Assembly: GCA_030529845.1 (NCBI GenBank)
Contig: JAUMWB010000003.1
Span: 310,001-374,000 of the forward strand
Direction: 5' to 3'
DNA: 64,000 nt
From: Rothia sp. (in: high G+C Gram-positive bacteria)
GTDB taxonomy: Bacteria; Actinomycetota; Actinomycetes; Actinomycetales; Micrococcaceae
The notes beneath the pieces are model-generated. The model was not told the DNA's origin. It saw only the letters and a list, made by a program, of their open reading frames with translations, and searched no databases. Position numbers and translations under genes: made by a program. This document shows, piece by piece, positions 17,263-27,266 of the stretch (positions are counted from its first letter, which is position 1; each line of letters begins with the position of its first letter).

Positions 17263-19239
17263 TTATTTTGCCATGGCCTTAGCCACCGTATCCTTCACGG
17301 TTTGAGCGTAGACGGTGAGTCCCTCATTCTGAGGGTGCACGCCGTCAGAGACCAGGTATTCGGGGTGGCCCTTGGCTGCGGCCTGCCAGTCGGCAACAAA
17401 GACGGTATCTGGATTCTGCGCCGCAAACTCGCGGATGACCTGGTTAGACGGTTCAATCCAGGTCAGGTTCGCCGGGCCCACGCCGGTCACCAGCACAATC
17501 TTGCGCTCATCGTTCGGCGACACCGAAGCCTTGAGCTGTTCAAGCTGGTCGAACGTAAAAGTGGAGTTAGCGGTCACCGAGAGCACCAGCACCTCGCGCA
17601 TCTGCCCCGAATCTAGGAGCTGCTCAACAACGGGGAGGGCCGCAGAGCTAGTGCGGGAGACTTCGGCGTTGACCAGGGCCTGAGGCATGGCTTCCCCCAG
17701 AGTAATGGAGGACGCCAGCGTGACCGAGTCGCCCACAACCGTCACCTGGGAACCGTCCATGGCGGCTGCTGGTGTAGCGGAACCGGTGGGGGAGGGGCTG
17801 GTGCTTTCCGAGGGTTGGCCGGATGTGCTGGGTTCTGCTGAGGCGCTGGGGTCGGCTGAAGCGGTAGGGGCGGCAGAAGCGCTGCTGGGTTGGGGAGCCG
17901 GTACGGACGCCTGCGCATAGTTGGCACCGGCAGCCACCACAGCTTCGGCTTCGGTCATCGCCGGTGCGGTGCGTACCGCAAAAACGGTGGCAATGAGGGT
18001 GGCTCCGGCCAGGACGGCTGCGCCCAGGGGTAGGGCCCGGCCAGCGGGTGCAAGCATGGCAGAGAACCAGGCAGAGAGCGCCCCACGGAAGCCCAGCTTG
18101 CGCACGGGCTGCTCCACATACATGTAGGAGAGCCCTGCAACGATCAGAGTCAGAAGCAGCACACCAAAGTTCACCCAGGGGGAGCGTGCTGCCCCAAAGG
18201 TGTAGTGGGCCAGCACCATCAGGGGCCAGTGCCACAGGTAGATGCCGTAGGAGCGCTGACCGATCCAGCGCAGGGGAGCCAGTGACAAGATTCCCCGAAA
18301 TAGCCCGGAGGTACCGCCACGGACGTCCGGAAGCAGAGCCTGAATCATACCCATACCCAGGAGGGAACCCACCAGCAGCCCCCAGGGCATCAGCCAGGAG
18401 CTGTGGTCTGACAGGGTCAAAGCATAGGGAACCACCGCAGCCAAACAGGCCCAGCCCACCAGCTGGCGGAGCCAGCCCCAGATACCGTTGCCATAACCTA
18501 CTAGGGGGTAAAGCCGGTCGTCAACGGGCGGGTACATGGACCAGGGAATCATCATGGCCAGGAGCACGCCCAGCATGAGCCCGTAGAGGTGGGTGTCGGT
18601 ACCGTAGTAGAGGCGGGTGCTAGAGGCACCCAGTAGGCCTAACGTAAGCGCTGCCAGTATGGATAGAAGCCCCAAGATACCCGGTACAAGGGCCCGCTGC
18701 CACCACTTGGCCGTAAACATAAAGACAAAGACCATGACCACAGGCCAGAAGAGGTAGAACTGCTCTTCAACCGCCAGCGACCAGAAATTGGTCATGAGCT
18801 CAGGGGAGGTCTGAGTGAAGTAGTCGTTGCCGGCCCAGATCAGCAGCCAGTTCGACGAGTAGGTAAAGGCACCAAGAATCTGACGGCCCAACCCCACCTG
18901 GGCGTCCCCACCCACCAGCAGGGCCAAGGACCCTACTACCAGCGTCAGCAGGGCAAAAGCCGGTACCAGGCGGCGCAGACGCCGAACCCAGAAAGAGACG
19001 ATATCCATCTTGCCGGTGTAGGCACCTTCACGCAGTAGCAGAGCGGTAATCAGGTAGCCCGAGATGACGAAGAAGATATCAACGCCAATCATGCCCCCGG
19101 GTAGATACTGGGGCCACAGATGGTAAACCAGCACCAGCAAGACCGCGATAGCGCGGATGCCATCAAGACCGCGCAAGACAAAGCGTCGCTGCCCCTCATG
19201 GGGGTGCACGGCGGAGTAAAAAACGTGGTCGTCTTTCAT
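17263..19239 (-). CDS. acyltransferase-3 family O-acyltransferase with SGNH domain (OatA-like)
   Basis: A 658-residue membrane O-acyltransferase. About ten membrane spans fill residues 25-400, with the catalytic-type His40 in LLVLVYHLWP. A Ser/Pro/Ala-rich linker (about 430-495) leads to an extracytoplasmic SGNH domain with VVGDSVTLAS near 501 and DGVHP near 633, supplying the Ser and Asp-His parts of a triad. This is the architecture of peptidoglycan or polysaccharide O-acetyltransferases such as OatA; the acceptor is unknown. ATG 19239 is preferred because AAGGAAA stands five bases before it; the longer frame to 19317 lacks a site. It may decorate cell wall or the nearby exopolysaccharide. 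Confidence 0.9.
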   Translation of the reverse strand: MKDDHVFYSAVHPHEGQRRFVLRGLDGIRAIAVLLVLVYHLWPQYLPGGMIGVDIFFVISGYLITALLLREGAYTGKMDIVSFWVRRLRRLVPAFALLTLVVGSLALLVGGDAQVGLGRQILGAFTYSSNWLLIWAGNDYFTQTSPELMTNFWSLAVEEQFYLFWPVVMVFVFMFTAKWWQRALVPGILGLLSILAALTLGLLGASSTRLYYGTDTHLYGLMLGVLLAMMIPWSMYPPVDDRLYPLVGYGNGIWGWLRQLVGWACLAAVVPYALTLSDHSSWLMPWGLLVGSLLGMGMIQALLPDVRGGTSGLFRGILSLAPLRWIGQRSYGIYLWHWPLMVLAHYTFGAARSPWVNFGVLLLTLIVAGLSYMYVEQPVRKLGFRGALSAWFSAMLAPAGRALPLGAAVLAGATLIATVFAVRTAPAMTEAEAVVAAGANYAQASVPAPQPSSASAAPTASADPSASAEPSTSGQPSESTSPSPTGSATPAAAMDGSQVTVVGDSVTLASSITLGEAMPQALVNAEVSRTSSAALPVVEQLLDSGQMREVLVLSVTANSTFTFDQLEQLKASVSPNDERKIVLVTGVGPANLTWIEPSNQVIREFAAQNPDTVFVADWQAAAKGHPEYLVSDGVHPQNEGLTVYAQTVKDTVAKAMAK

Positions 19240-19453
19240 AGTTTCCTTGGGTTGGTGAGCTGGGGTGCAGGCGCACTTTTCTAGTGTAAGAGTTGGCCGG
19301 GTTTTCTTGCGTCGCACCCGCCGGGTAGTTTTTGCAACAGGCAGGCCAAGGGCGGTTCCGGATGCTGAAATATCCCGGTGTGGCTGTGGATGTTCTCGCA
19401 GGTGACATAGCCCTTGGGTGCGGTAAGGCGTGCGGTGGGGCTCGCCTCTTCGC

Positions 19454-19459
19454 TAGAGT
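19454..19459 (+). promoter_or_regulatory. -10-like element before the dapB upstream ORF
   Basis: TAGAGT at 19454-19459 ends six bases before ATG 19466, the same spacing seen before miaB and hisC. The -35 is weak. It is the best dapB promoter candidate in the 338-base gap 19240-19577, which otherwise shows only a short ACCCGCCGGGT palindrome near 19316. Confidence 0.4.
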
Positions 19460-19465
19460 AGTGTG

Positions 19466-19570
19466 ATGTGGCTTGTTGATGCGATACAGGTGCCAGCCGG
19501 TGCTATGCGTGTGAGCGAGTACTGCCAGGTGTCACCGGGCACCCGTAACATCAACGTACTAAAGGGGTAA
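19466..19570 (+). CDS. possible 34-residue leader ORF upstream of dapB
   Basis: ATG 19466 opens a 34-codon frame ending TAA at 19570, seven bases before the dapB ATG. The peptide begins MWLVDAIQVPAGAM and ends INVLKG. A -10-like hexamer six bases upstream would make it leaderless. The end of the ORF overlaps the purine-rich ribosome-binding region of dapB, so translation could be coupled. It has one lysine only, so a lysine-counting attenuator is not supported. It may be chance. Confidence 0.3.
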   Translation: MWLVDAIQVPAGAMRVSEYCQVSPGTRNINVLKG

Positions 19571-19577
19571 AGAAGGT

Positions 19578-20333
19578 ATGAGCAAGATTTGGAAGGTCGC
19601 TGTTGTCGGCGCCGCAGGACGGATGGGCTCAGAGGCGGTCAAGGCCGTCAACACCGCAGAAGACATGGACCTGGTAGCTGCCCTGGGCAACGGAGACTCC
19701 CTAGAACTCTTAGTCGAGTACGGCGCGGACGTCATGATTGACCTGACCGTCCCCTCCGCCACCGAAGCCAACGTACGCTTTGCCGTTGAACACGGTATTC
19801 ACGCGGTGGTCGGCACCACCGGCTGGAACGAAGAGCGCCTAGCCTCCCTCGAAGCCCTGCTTGCCGAGCATCCTCGGGTGGGCGTACTCATTGCCCCCAA
19901 CTTCGCCATCGGCTCCATCCTGGCTACCGAATTTGCCGCTAAGGCAGCAAAGTTCTTCGAGTCAGTAGAAGTCATCGAAATGCACCACCCCAACAAGGTC
20001 GATGCGCCCTCGGGCACTGCCGTCCACACCGCCCAGAAAATTGCTGCTGCCCGGGCTGAAGCCGGGGTGCCTGCCTCACCTGACGCCACCGAAACCGATG
20101 AGGGAGGCTCCCGCGGCGCTAAGGTTGCCGGCGTCAACGTACACGCCGTCCGCCTGCGCGGCCTCACCGCCCACCAAGAAATCCTGCTCGGTGACGCCGG
20201 GCAGCAGCTGGTCATCCGCCACGACTCCTTCGACCGCACCAGCTTCATGCCCGGCGTCCTGCTGGGCGTCCGTCAGGTCGAACAGCACCCCGGTCTGACC
20301 GTAGGCCTTGACCGCTACCTCAACCTGGACTAA
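19578..20333 (+). CDS. dapB: 4-hydroxy-tetrahydrodipicolinate reductase
   Basis: A 251-residue DapB that reduces HTPA to tetrahydrodipicolinate with NAD(P)H in the lysine/diaminopimelate pathway. The nucleotide-binding motif VVGAAGRMG is at residues 8-16. EMHHPNKVDAPSGTA near 138 contains the catalytic His-His and Lys, and VGTTGW lies near 80. ATG 19578 follows AAAGGGGTAAAGAAGG. It is followed after three bases by a membrane protein gene and then dapA, so two diaminopimelate genes are clustered here. Confidence 0.96.
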   Translation: MSKIWKVAVVGAAGRMGSEAVKAVNTAEDMDLVAALGNGDSLELLVEYGADVMIDLTVPSATEANVRFAVEHGIHAVVGTTGWNEERLASLEALLAEHPRVGVLIAPNFAIGSILATEFAAKAAKFFESVEVIEMHHPNKVDAPSGTAVHTAQKIAAARAEAGVPASPDATETDEGGSRGAKVAGVNVHAVRLRGLTAHQEILLGDAGQQLVIRHDSFDRTSFMPGVLLGVRQVEQHPGLTVGLDRYLNLD

Positions 20334-20336
20334 CCC

Positions 20337-20942
20337 ATGACCTCGCTGCGCGCCTTCACCGCCGGAGCTACTACCCTGGCCGTCCTCACCGTACTGATCT
20401 TGCCCCTACCCCTGGGCACCCGTCTCTTCCTGCTGGCAGTAGGCGTGTTCTGCGCGGTCTTCATCGCGGTGGACGCCGGTGGGCGAGGCAAAGCCTTCGC
20501 CGCCCTGGTGACGGTAGCCCTCAGCCTCTATCTGGTTCTCACAGTCCAAAGAGGCTTCATCTTCCTGCAGAACGCGGGGGCACTGGGCGCCCTGCTGGGT
20601 GGGGCCCTCATCGTCCTACCCGTCCTGGGTGCCTGGGCCATGATCCGCGAAATCATCTTCGGCTCCCGCACCCAAGCCCTGGGGCAGGAACTCGCCGCAG
20701 CGGGGGAGCTACCCGAAGACACCCTGCCCCGCACCGAAGCAGGCCGCATCGACCGCGCAGCAGCCGACGCACAGTTCACCCACTACGCCACAGCCACCGA
20801 AAACGACCCCACCAGCTGGAAAAACTGGTTCCGCCTCTCCCTGGCCTATGACGCCTCCGGCGACCGAAAACGCGCCCGCAAAGCTATGCGCACCGCCATA
20901 GCCCTGCACCGAGGCAAAACCCCCACCCAGGTCACCATCTAA
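20337..20942 (+). CDS. conserved membrane protein between dapB and dapA
   Basis: A 201-residue protein with three to four membrane spans in its first 110 residues and a soluble C-terminal half. SWKNWFRLSLAYDASGDRKRARKAMRTAIALH near residues 160-191 reads like one tetratricopeptide-type repeat. ATG 20337 lies three bases after the dapB stop, so the gene is almost certainly co-transcribed with dapB. No enzyme motif is visible. Function unknown. Confidence 0.75.
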   Translation: MTSLRAFTAGATTLAVLTVLILPLPLGTRLFLLAVGVFCAVFIAVDAGGRGKAFAALVTVALSLYLVLTVQRGFIFLQNAGALGALLGGALIVLPVLGAWAMIREIIFGSRTQALGQELAAAGELPEDTLPRTEAGRIDRAAADAQFTHYATATENDPTSWKNWFRLSLAYDASGDRKRARKAMRTAIALHRGKTPTQVTI

Positions 20943-21037
20943 CGCCAGGCTGCCCACCGGCGTCCGCCCCGGATGAGCGCCAGCCTTTAAGCAAACTCAC
21001 CCCACCCCACCCAGCCAGATAAGGTAACGTAGTAGAT

Positions 21038-21970
21038 ATGTCTGAGACCGTACAGTCCACCCCAGCCGCAGTAGAACCCATCTTCGGGCGTCTGCTCACC
21101 GCCATGGTCACACCCTTCAACGCACAGGGAGAGGTCGATGAGCAGGCAACCGCCGCGCTCGCCACCAACCTGGTGGACCGCGGCCACGACGGTCTCATCG
21201 TCTGCGGCACCACCGGTGAATACTCCACCATGACCGATGAGGAAAACGAAAAGGTCTTCCGCATCGTCAAGGAAGCCGTGGGCGACCGCGCCAAGATTGT
21301 AGCGGGTGTAGGCTCCAACGACACCGCCCACACCCTGCACCTGGCCTCCCGCGCAGAAGCTGTAGGCGTGGATGGCCTGCTTGTAGTCACCCCCTACTAC
21401 AACAAGCCCACCCAGACCGGTCTTGAAGCCCACTTCCGCACTGTCGCTGACGCGGTTAAGACTCCCGTCATGCTCTACGACATCCCCGGCCGCGCCGGTA
21501 TCCCCATCACCCCGGCCGTCTACCGTGCCCTGGCAGACCACGAAAACATCGTGGCAGTCAAGGACGCCAAGGCCGACTTCACCGCTGCCACCGAGGTCAT
21601 GGAAACCACCGACCTGGACTACTACTCAGGCGACGATGGGCTGACCCTACCCTGGCTAGCTATGGGAGCCGTCGGCCTCGTCGGCGTTACCTCCCACGTA
21701 GCCCCCGAACACTTCCGCCAGCTAATCGACGCAACCGTCGCCGGTGACCTGGCAACCGCCCAGAAACTGCACCTGGACCTGGCCCCGGTCGTCCGCGCCG
21801 CTATGAGCCGCGTACCCGGCTGTGTTGCCGCCAAGCAGATTCTCACCTGGCAGGGCATCCTCGACTCAGCCACCGTGCGCCTGCCGCACGTGCTGGCCAC
21901 CGACGAAGAAGCCGCACAGATGCGCTCCGACCTCGAAGGCTCCGTCATCGCCTCAACCCTGGTCAAGTAA
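21038..21970 (+). CDS. dapA: 4-hydroxy-tetrahydrodipicolinate synthase
   Basis: A 310-residue TIM-barrel DapA that condenses pyruvate with aspartate semialdehyde. The pyruvate-binding GTTGEY motif lies near residue 62, the catalytic Tyr in MLYDIPGR near 147, and the Schiff-base Lys in VAVKDAKAD near 174. Instead of a ribosome-binding site, TAACGT at 21025-21030 lies seven bases before ATG 21038, so the mRNA may be leaderless. A strong terminator at 21991 separates it from the RNase J gene. Confidence 0.96.
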   Translation: MSETVQSTPAAVEPIFGRLLTAMVTPFNAQGEVDEQATAALATNLVDRGHDGLIVCGTTGEYSTMTDEENEKVFRIVKEAVGDRAKIVAGVGSNDTAHTLHLASRAEAVGVDGLLVVTPYYNKPTQTGLEAHFRTVADAVKTPVMLYDIPGRAGIPITPAVYRALADHENIVAVKDAKADFTAATEVMETTDLDYYSGDDGLTLPWLAMGAVGLVGVTSHVAPEHFRQLIDATVAGDLATAQKLHLDLAPVVRAAMSRVPGCVAAKQILTWQGILDSATVRLPHVLATDEEAAQMRSDLEGSVIASTLVK

Positions 21971-21990
21971 CAACGTACTGCGGGTACCCG

Positions 21991-22033
21991 GCGGGCCCAC
22001 CCAAAATCAGGAAGATTTTGGGTGGCCCGCTTT
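21991..22033 (+). terminator. intrinsic terminator between dapA and RNase J
   Basis: An almost perfect 17-pair stem: GCGGGCC...AAAATC at 21991-22008 (one bulged C) pairs with GATTTTGGGTGGCCCGC ending at 22030. A short TTT follows, and the arms end in A/T-rich sequence around the loop. Confidence 0.75.
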
Positions 22034-22073
22034 GCCCGTATTCAGAAAAGAAAAAATAAAAGAAAGAGAAACT

Positions 22074-23789
22074 ATGCAAACAGTTGAAAGCCCGCACCTT
22101 CCCCCCAAACTGAAAAAAGACACCCTGCGTGTAGTACCCCTGGGCGGTCTCGGTGAAGTCGGCCGTAACATGACCGTCTACGAGATCAACGGCAAATTGC
22201 TCGTGGTCGACTGCGGCGTGCTCTTCCCTGAAGAGTCCCAGCCTGGCGTAGACCTAATCCTGCCCGACCTCAACTACATCAAGGACCGCCTGCAGGACAT
22301 CGTGGCGATCGTGCTGACCCACGGCCATGAGGACCACATCGGTGCTGTACCCTACCTGCTGCGTATGCGCCCCGACATTCCCCTGGTAGGCTCCCAGCTG
22401 ACCCTGGCCCTGGTCGAAGCTAAGCTCCAGGAACACCGTATTAAGCCCTACACCATGGACGTTGTCGAGGGCCAGGTTGAGTGCTTCGGCCCCTTCGAAT
22501 GTGAATTCGTAGCCGTTAACCACTCCATCCCCGATGCCCTGGCAGTCTTCATCCGCACCAAGGCGGGCAAGGTCCTGCACACCGGCGACTTCAAGATGGA
22601 CCAGCTGCCTCTGGATGGCCGCATCACCGACCTGCGTCACTTCGCCCGCCTGGGCGAAGAGGGAATCGACCTCTTCCTGCCCGACTCCACCAACGCTGAG
22701 GTTCCCGGCTTCACCCCGACCGAAAAGAACATCGGCCCGGTCATCTCCAACGTTATGCGCGATGCTAAGCGCCGCGTCATCGTTGCCTCATTCTCTTCCC
22801 ACGTGCACCGCGTGCAGCAGGTGCTCGATGCAGCTGCTGAACGCGGCCGCAAGGTGGTCCTGGTCGGCCGCTCCATGGTACGCAACATGACCATTGCAGA
22901 GAAGCTGGGCTACCTGAATGTACCCGAAGGTATTCTGGTTGACCTCAAGAAGGTCGATGACTACCGCCCCGAGCAGATTGTCATGATGTGCACCGGCTCC
23001 CAGGGCGAGCCCATGGCGGCTCTCTCCCGTATGGCCAACGGCGACCACAAGATTCAGGTCGAAAAGGGCGACACCATTATTCTGGCCTCATCCCTGATTC
23101 CCGGTAACGAAACTTCTGTCTACCGCGTGATCAATGGCCTGATGAAGCTGGGCGCCAACGTGGTGCACAAGGGCAACGCTAAGGTACACGTCTCGGGCCA
23201 CGCCGCTGCCGGTGAGTTGCTTTACTGCTACAACATTCTGCAGCCCAAGAACGTCATGCCCGTGCACGGCGAAGTCCGCCACCTGCTGGCCTCAGGCAAG
23301 CTGGCCATCGAAACCGGAATCAAGAGCGATCGGGTAATCATCGGTGACTCCGGTACCGTCGTCGATTTGCGCGACGGCCGCGCTGACATTGTCGGTCAGG
23401 TACCCTGCGAATATGTCTACGTTGACGGTAAGTCTGTAGGCCACGTCACCGAAGATGACCTCAAGGACCGCCGCGTCCTGGGTGAAGAAGGCTTCGTCTC
23501 TATCGTCACCGTAGTTGACCGCGCCACCAAGCGCGTGGTCACCGGGCCCGACATCCATGCCCGCGGTATCGCCGAAAATGACTCCGTCTTCGACGACATC
23601 ACCCCCAAGATCACCGCAGCCCTTGAGGACGCCCTGCACCGGGCTCCTGAGCGCGTGCACACCACGCATCAGCTGCAGCAGATCGTCCGCCGCACCATGG
23701 GGGCTTGGGTAGCCCGCCGCTTGCGTCGCAAGCCCATGATCGTGCCCGTGGTCATCGAGACCCACACCCCCGAGGCTGACGGCAACTAG
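22074..23789 (+). CDS. rnj: ribonuclease J
   Basis: A 571-residue metallo-beta-lactamase/beta-CASP ribonuclease. The zinc motif THGHEDHIG is near residues 82-90, the beta-CASP motif C HVSGHAAAGEL near 370, and the protein starts with TLRVVPLGGLGEVGRN. RNase J combines endo- and 5'-3' exonuclease activity in mRNA decay and rRNA maturation and works beside PNPase. The start is ATG 22074 after AAAGAAAGAGAAACT; the open frame continues far upstream through dapA but that part is not coding. A perfect terminator follows the gene. Confidence 0.94.
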   Translation: MQTVESPHLPPKLKKDTLRVVPLGGLGEVGRNMTVYEINGKLLVVDCGVLFPEESQPGVDLILPDLNYIKDRLQDIVAIVLTHGHEDHIGAVPYLLRMRPDIPLVGSQLTLALVEAKLQEHRIKPYTMDVVEGQVECFGPFECEFVAVNHSIPDALAVFIRTKAGKVLHTGDFKMDQLPLDGRITDLRHFARLGEEGIDLFLPDSTNAEVPGFTPTEKNIGPVISNVMRDAKRRVIVASFSSHVHRVQQVLDAAAERGRKVVLVGRSMVRNMTIAEKLGYLNVPEGILVDLKKVDDYRPEQIVMMCTGSQGEPMAALSRMANGDHKIQVEKGDTIILASSLIPGNETSVYRVINGLMKLGANVVHKGNAKVHVSGHAAAGELLYCYNILQPKNVMPVHGEVRHLLASGKLAIETGIKSDRVIIGDSGTVVDLRDGRADIVGQVPCEYVYVDGKSVGHVTEDDLKDRRVLGEEGFVSIVTVVDRATKRVVTGPDIHARGIAENDSVFDDITPKITAALEDALHRAPERVHTTHQLQQIVRRTMGAWVARRLRRKPMIVPVVIETHTPEADGN

Positions 23790-23798
23790 CAACCTCTG

Positions 23799-23842
23799 AG
23801 CTTACCCGGCGGCAGTTTTACCTGCCGCCGGGTAAGCTATTT
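23799..23842 (+). terminator. intrinsic terminator after RNase J
   Basis: A perfect 17-pair stem, 23799-23815 with 23822-23838 (AGCTTACCCGG paired with CCGGGTAAGCT), a TTTTAC loop and an ATTT tail. Confidence 0.9.
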
Positions 23843-23876
23843 AAACGCAACCGATCATCAAGCAGTATTGGGAAGA

Positions 23877-26800
23877 ATGGCTCCGCGAAAGTCTGCATCG
23901 AGTAGTAAATCAGCCCCCCGCGCCGCGGGGAGCCGCTCCAAGACGTCCTCACGTCGCTCAACCTCAGCTCAAGGTAGAAGCCGGAAGGCCTCGTCAGCAC
24001 CCCCGCAGGAAAGTAACGCCTTTGTGCGTGCCCTGGTAGGAGCCTGGCAGGCTCTGGCCTTCACCGTGGGCGGTGCCGTACGCCGAATGGGCGAGCTCCG
24101 CACCGATATTGAACTCCACGAACGCCGCGACGGCGGTGCCCTGTTGGTGCTGGTTATCGGCCTGCTGACCGCTGGCGTGGAATGGTGGGGCTGGCGGGCG
24201 GACCCCGCGAACCTGGCCTGGTACGAGTGGCCCCTGCACCTGTGGCACATCGCGGTGGGCGGTCTCTTCGGCCAGGGCTCCCTACTCATTCCTATCCTCT
24301 GCCTGATTTTCGCTATCCGTATCTTCCGCCACCCGCTGGAGGTGCGAGCTAACAACCGCATCGCCCTTGGCTTTACCATCATGACGGTCTCTGCCTCGAT
24401 GATGGGGGCCAAGGTTGCGGGCTACCCCTCTTTCTCATCGAGTTTTGATGAATTCTGGGGCGGCGGCGGTACCGTTGGTGTGCTGATTGGCACCCCCGCC
24501 AGCCGTATCGTAGGCGGCGTGAATGTGCTGGAATGGCTCTTGATTGCCCTGGTTTTCCTGGCCGGTCTGCTGGTGGCCACCGACACGCCCCTGCGTCAGA
24601 TTTGGCCTAAGATTGTGCATATTTTCGGTCTGCTGCTGGGGGAGAAGCCCCACGGTTCGGTCGCTGATGCCGGGCGTCCTTCCCGTGCCTCCCGTTCTCA
24701 GGACGAGGCCGAAACTCGCGTGCTAGAGGGCGACCACGACCGCTCCTATCTCTACGAGGACGCCCCCGCCCCGGCTCCCCGCCGTCGCGGTGGCTTACTG
24801 GGCTGGTTGGGCTTTGGGCCCCGTCCCGAGAGCCACCGCAGGTTAGATCGCTACGAGGCGGACGAGGCCTACCAGACCGCTGTGATTGATGACGGCTTTG
24901 AGGCTGACCCCGAGACCGCCCGCGTTGAGCAGGTGTCCCCGGCACCCCGCCGTACCGCCCAGACGTCAAGCCGACCTGTTGAGGCCTTTGACGTAGAAGC
25001 ACCCCGCAAGCAGACCCGTAAAGAGAAGAAAGCAGCGGCTAAGGCCGCCAAGCAGCAGGCCCAGCTCTTTGATCAGGGCCTGTGGGAGAGCGAGGACGAG
25101 CTTTCGGCTAGTTATGCCGATGAAGACCGTTCAGACGCTCCTGCCCAGCGCCTGGACCAGGCCCGCCAGGCTGCCGCCGAGCAGGGCTATCGCCCCGAGC
25201 CTGCTGATAGGTCTAATGACGACTTTGCGACCGAGACTGCTTCAGCTCAGCCTGCCGCGCGCCAGACCGCTACTCCTTCAGCGGCCCCTGCTCCTGCTGT
25301 GCCCCGCCCCGGTAAGGGCGGCTCTTCTGCCACCTCGCTGGGTGCTGCCCTGACCGGAGCTGCTGCTGGTTCAGCCGCCGCTGGTGCCGCTTCGTCAGCT
25401 AAGGCATCTGCCCCCCAGCCTGCTACCGCAGGTTCCGGGCAGGTACCCGCCGCGGCTCGTCCTTCTGCTGACCGCCCTGCTGCTGAGCGCCCGTCCGCCC
25501 GACTGCAAAACAACACCGTTGCCGAAACCAGCGAGCAGCCCCGCGGCGAGCTGGTCGTGGAATCCTCCACCGGCTCCTACACCCTGCCCACCGAGTCCAT
25601 GCTTGAGGCCGGCCCACCCGCCAAGGAAAGCTCCGAAGCCAACGAGCAGGTGGTCGATGCCCTGACCAACGTGCTCCAGCAGTTCAACGTGGACGCCGAG
25701 GTCACCGGTTTCTCCCGCGGTCCGACCGTCACCCGCTACGAAATCGAGCTGGGCCCCGGCACTAAGGTGGAGCGTGTCACCGCCCTATCAAAGAACATCG
25801 CCTACGCTGTTGCTTCTGCCGACGTGCGTATTCTGTCGCCCATTCCGGGTAAGAGCGCTATCGGTATCGAAATTCCCAATACCGACCGCGAAATCGTGGT
25901 GCTGGGCGATGTGCTGCGCTCAGCCAAGGCCCACGGCACCGACCACCCCATGGTCATGGGTGTGGGTAAGGACGTCGAGGGCGGCTTCGTGATTGCCAAC
26001 CTGGCTAAGATGCCCCACATGCTGGTGGCCGGTGCAACCGGTGCCGGTAAGTCCTCCTTCGTGAACTCCATGATCACCTCGATCCTCATGCGCTCGACCC
26101 CCGACCAGGTGCGCCTGATTATGGTCGATCCCAAGCGTGTGGAACTCACCGCCTACGAGGGCATCCCCCACCTGATTACCCCCATCATCACCAACCCCAA
26201 GAAGGCCGCCGAGGCCCTGCAGTGGGTGGTGCGCGAGATGGACGCCCGCTACGACGACCTAGCTCACTACGGCTACAAGCACGTGGACGACTTCAACAAA
26301 GCCGTCAAGGCAGGCAAGATTCAGCCCGACCCCGGCTCCAAGCGCCAGATCAAGGCCTACCCCTACCTGCTGGTGATTGTGGACGAGCTCGCCGACCTGA
26401 TGATGGTTGCCCCGCGCGATGTGGAAGAATCCATTGTGCGTATCACCCAGCTGGCGCGTGCCGCCGGTATCCACCTGGTACTGGCGACCCAGCGTCCGTC
26501 CGTCGATGTGGTCACCGGCCTGATCAAGGCTAACGTGCCCTCCCGCATGGCTTTTGCCACTTCATCGGTGACTGACTCCCGCGTGGTGCTCGACCAGCCT
26601 GGCGCTGAAAAGCTCATTGGCCAGGGTGATGCCCTCTTCCTGCCCATGGGTGCCTCAAAGCCCATGCGTGTGCAGGGTGCCTGGGTGGGTGAATCTGAGA
26701 TTCACGAGGTTGTCGAGCATGTCAAGAAGCAGGCTCCTGCGGTCTACCGCGACGACGTGATTGCCGCAGCACCCTCGAAGAAGATTGACGATGACATCGG

Positions 26801-27173
26801 GGACGACCTGGATGACCTGCTCCGGGCAGCTGAACTGGTGGTCAATACCCAGTTCGGTTCAACCTCCATGCTGCAGCGCAAGCTGCGCGTGGGCTTCGCT
26901 AAAGCTGGGCGTCTGATGGACCTGCTTGAATCCCGTGAAGTTGTTGGCCCCTCTGAAGGATCAAAGGCCCGCGACGTGCTGGTCCAGCCCGATGACCTGC
27001 CCGCCGTCCTAGCCAAGATCCGTGGCGAGGAGCCTCCGGCTGTCGCCTCCGATGACCCCTACGGCGGTGACCCCGTTGCCCACATGAACGACGGGGTGCC
27101 GCAGGCCGTTGACTACTACGACGAGGCGGACGACCCCGACAGTGAGGACGCCTGGAACCTCACCGGCCGCTAG
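23877..27173 (+). CDS. ftsK: DNA translocase FtsK/SpoIIIE
   Basis: A 1098-residue FtsK-type motor that pumps chromosome DNA through the closing septum. A basic Ser/Lys-rich head (1-45) precedes four membrane spans (about 65-240). A long Ala/Pro/Gln-rich linker (about 260-560) connects to the motor, with Walker [12 protein letters not shown] near residues 718-728 and [11 protein letters not shown] as Walker B. The C-terminal gamma winged helix ([36 protein letters not shown]) reads KOPS-type sites. ATG 23877 is preferred over TTG 23868; the purine run GGGAAG is close to both. Confidence 0.95.
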   Translation: MAPRKSASSSKSAPRAAGSRSKTSSRRSTSAQGRSRKASSAPPQESNAFVRALVGAWQALAFTVGGAVRRMGELRTDIELHERRDGGALLVLVIGLLTAGVEWWGWRADPANLAWYEWPLHLWHIAVGGLFGQGSLLIPILCLIFAIRIFRHPLEVRANNRIALGFTIMTVSASMMGAKVAGYPSFSSSFDEFWGGGGTVGVLIGTPASRIVGGVNVLEWLLIALVFLAGLLVATDTPLRQIWPKIVHIFGLLLGEKPHGSVADAGRPSRASRSQDEAETRVLEGDHDRSYLYEDAPAPAPRRRGGLLGWLGFGPRPESHRRLDRYEADEAYQTAVIDDGFEADPETARVEQVSPAPRRTAQTSSRPVEAFDVEAPRKQTRKEKKAAAKAAKQQAQLFDQGLWESEDELSASYADEDRSDAPAQRLDQARQAAAEQGYRPEPADRSNDDFATETASAQPAARQTATPSAAPAPAVPRPGKGGSSATSLGAALTGAAAGSAAAGAASSAKASAPQPATAGSGQVPAAARPSADRPAAERPSARLQNNTVAETSEQPRGELVVESSTGSYTLPTESMLEAGPPAKESSEANEQVVDALTNVLQQFNVDAEVTGFSRGPTVTRYEIELGPGTKVERVTALSKNIAYAVASADVRILSPIPGKSAIGIEIPNTDREIVVLGDVLRSAKAHGTDHPMVMGVGKDVEGGFVIANLAKMPHMLVAGATGAGKSSFVNSMITSILMRSTPDQVRLIMVDPKRVELTAYEGIPHLITPIITNPKKAAEALQWVVREMDARYDDLAHYGYKHVDDFNKAVKAGKIQPDPGSKRQIKAYPYLLVIVDELADLMMVAPRDVEESIVRITQLARAAGIHLVLATQRPSVDVVTGLIKANVPSRMAFATSSVTDSRVVLDQPGAEKLIGQGDALFLPMGASKPMRVQGAWVGESEIHEVVEHVKKQAPAVYRDDVIAAAPSKKIDDDIGDDLDDLLRAAELVVNTQFGSTSMLQRKLRVGFAKAGRLMDLLESREVVGPSEGSKARDVLVQPDDLPAVLAKIRGEEPPAVASDDPYGGDPVAHMNDGVPQAVDYYDEADDPDSEDAWNLTGR

Positions 27174-27266
27174 CCCCGCCCGCTAACTACAGCTCGCCGC
27201 CAGACCCAACCGACGGCGTCCGCCCCGCACCTATTGGCGGGGCAACGCCACCCCAAGGAGAAGACC

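Noticed and set aside
17212-17616. Open frame of 134 codons on the plus strand at the end of the acyltransferase gene
   Set aside because: It lies opposite the SGNH domain, whose GDS and DGVHP motifs show that the minus strand is coding.
19310-19335. Terminator at ACCCGCCGGGT followed by TTTTT
   Set aside because: It faces the plus strand where no gene ends; the palindrome is only five pairs with a one-base centre and cannot form a proper loop.
25200-25520. Repetitive Ala/Pro/Gln-rich stretch in ftsK as a tandem repeat or recent insertion
   Set aside because: It is the usual low-complexity linker between membrane and motor domains, without true periodic units.
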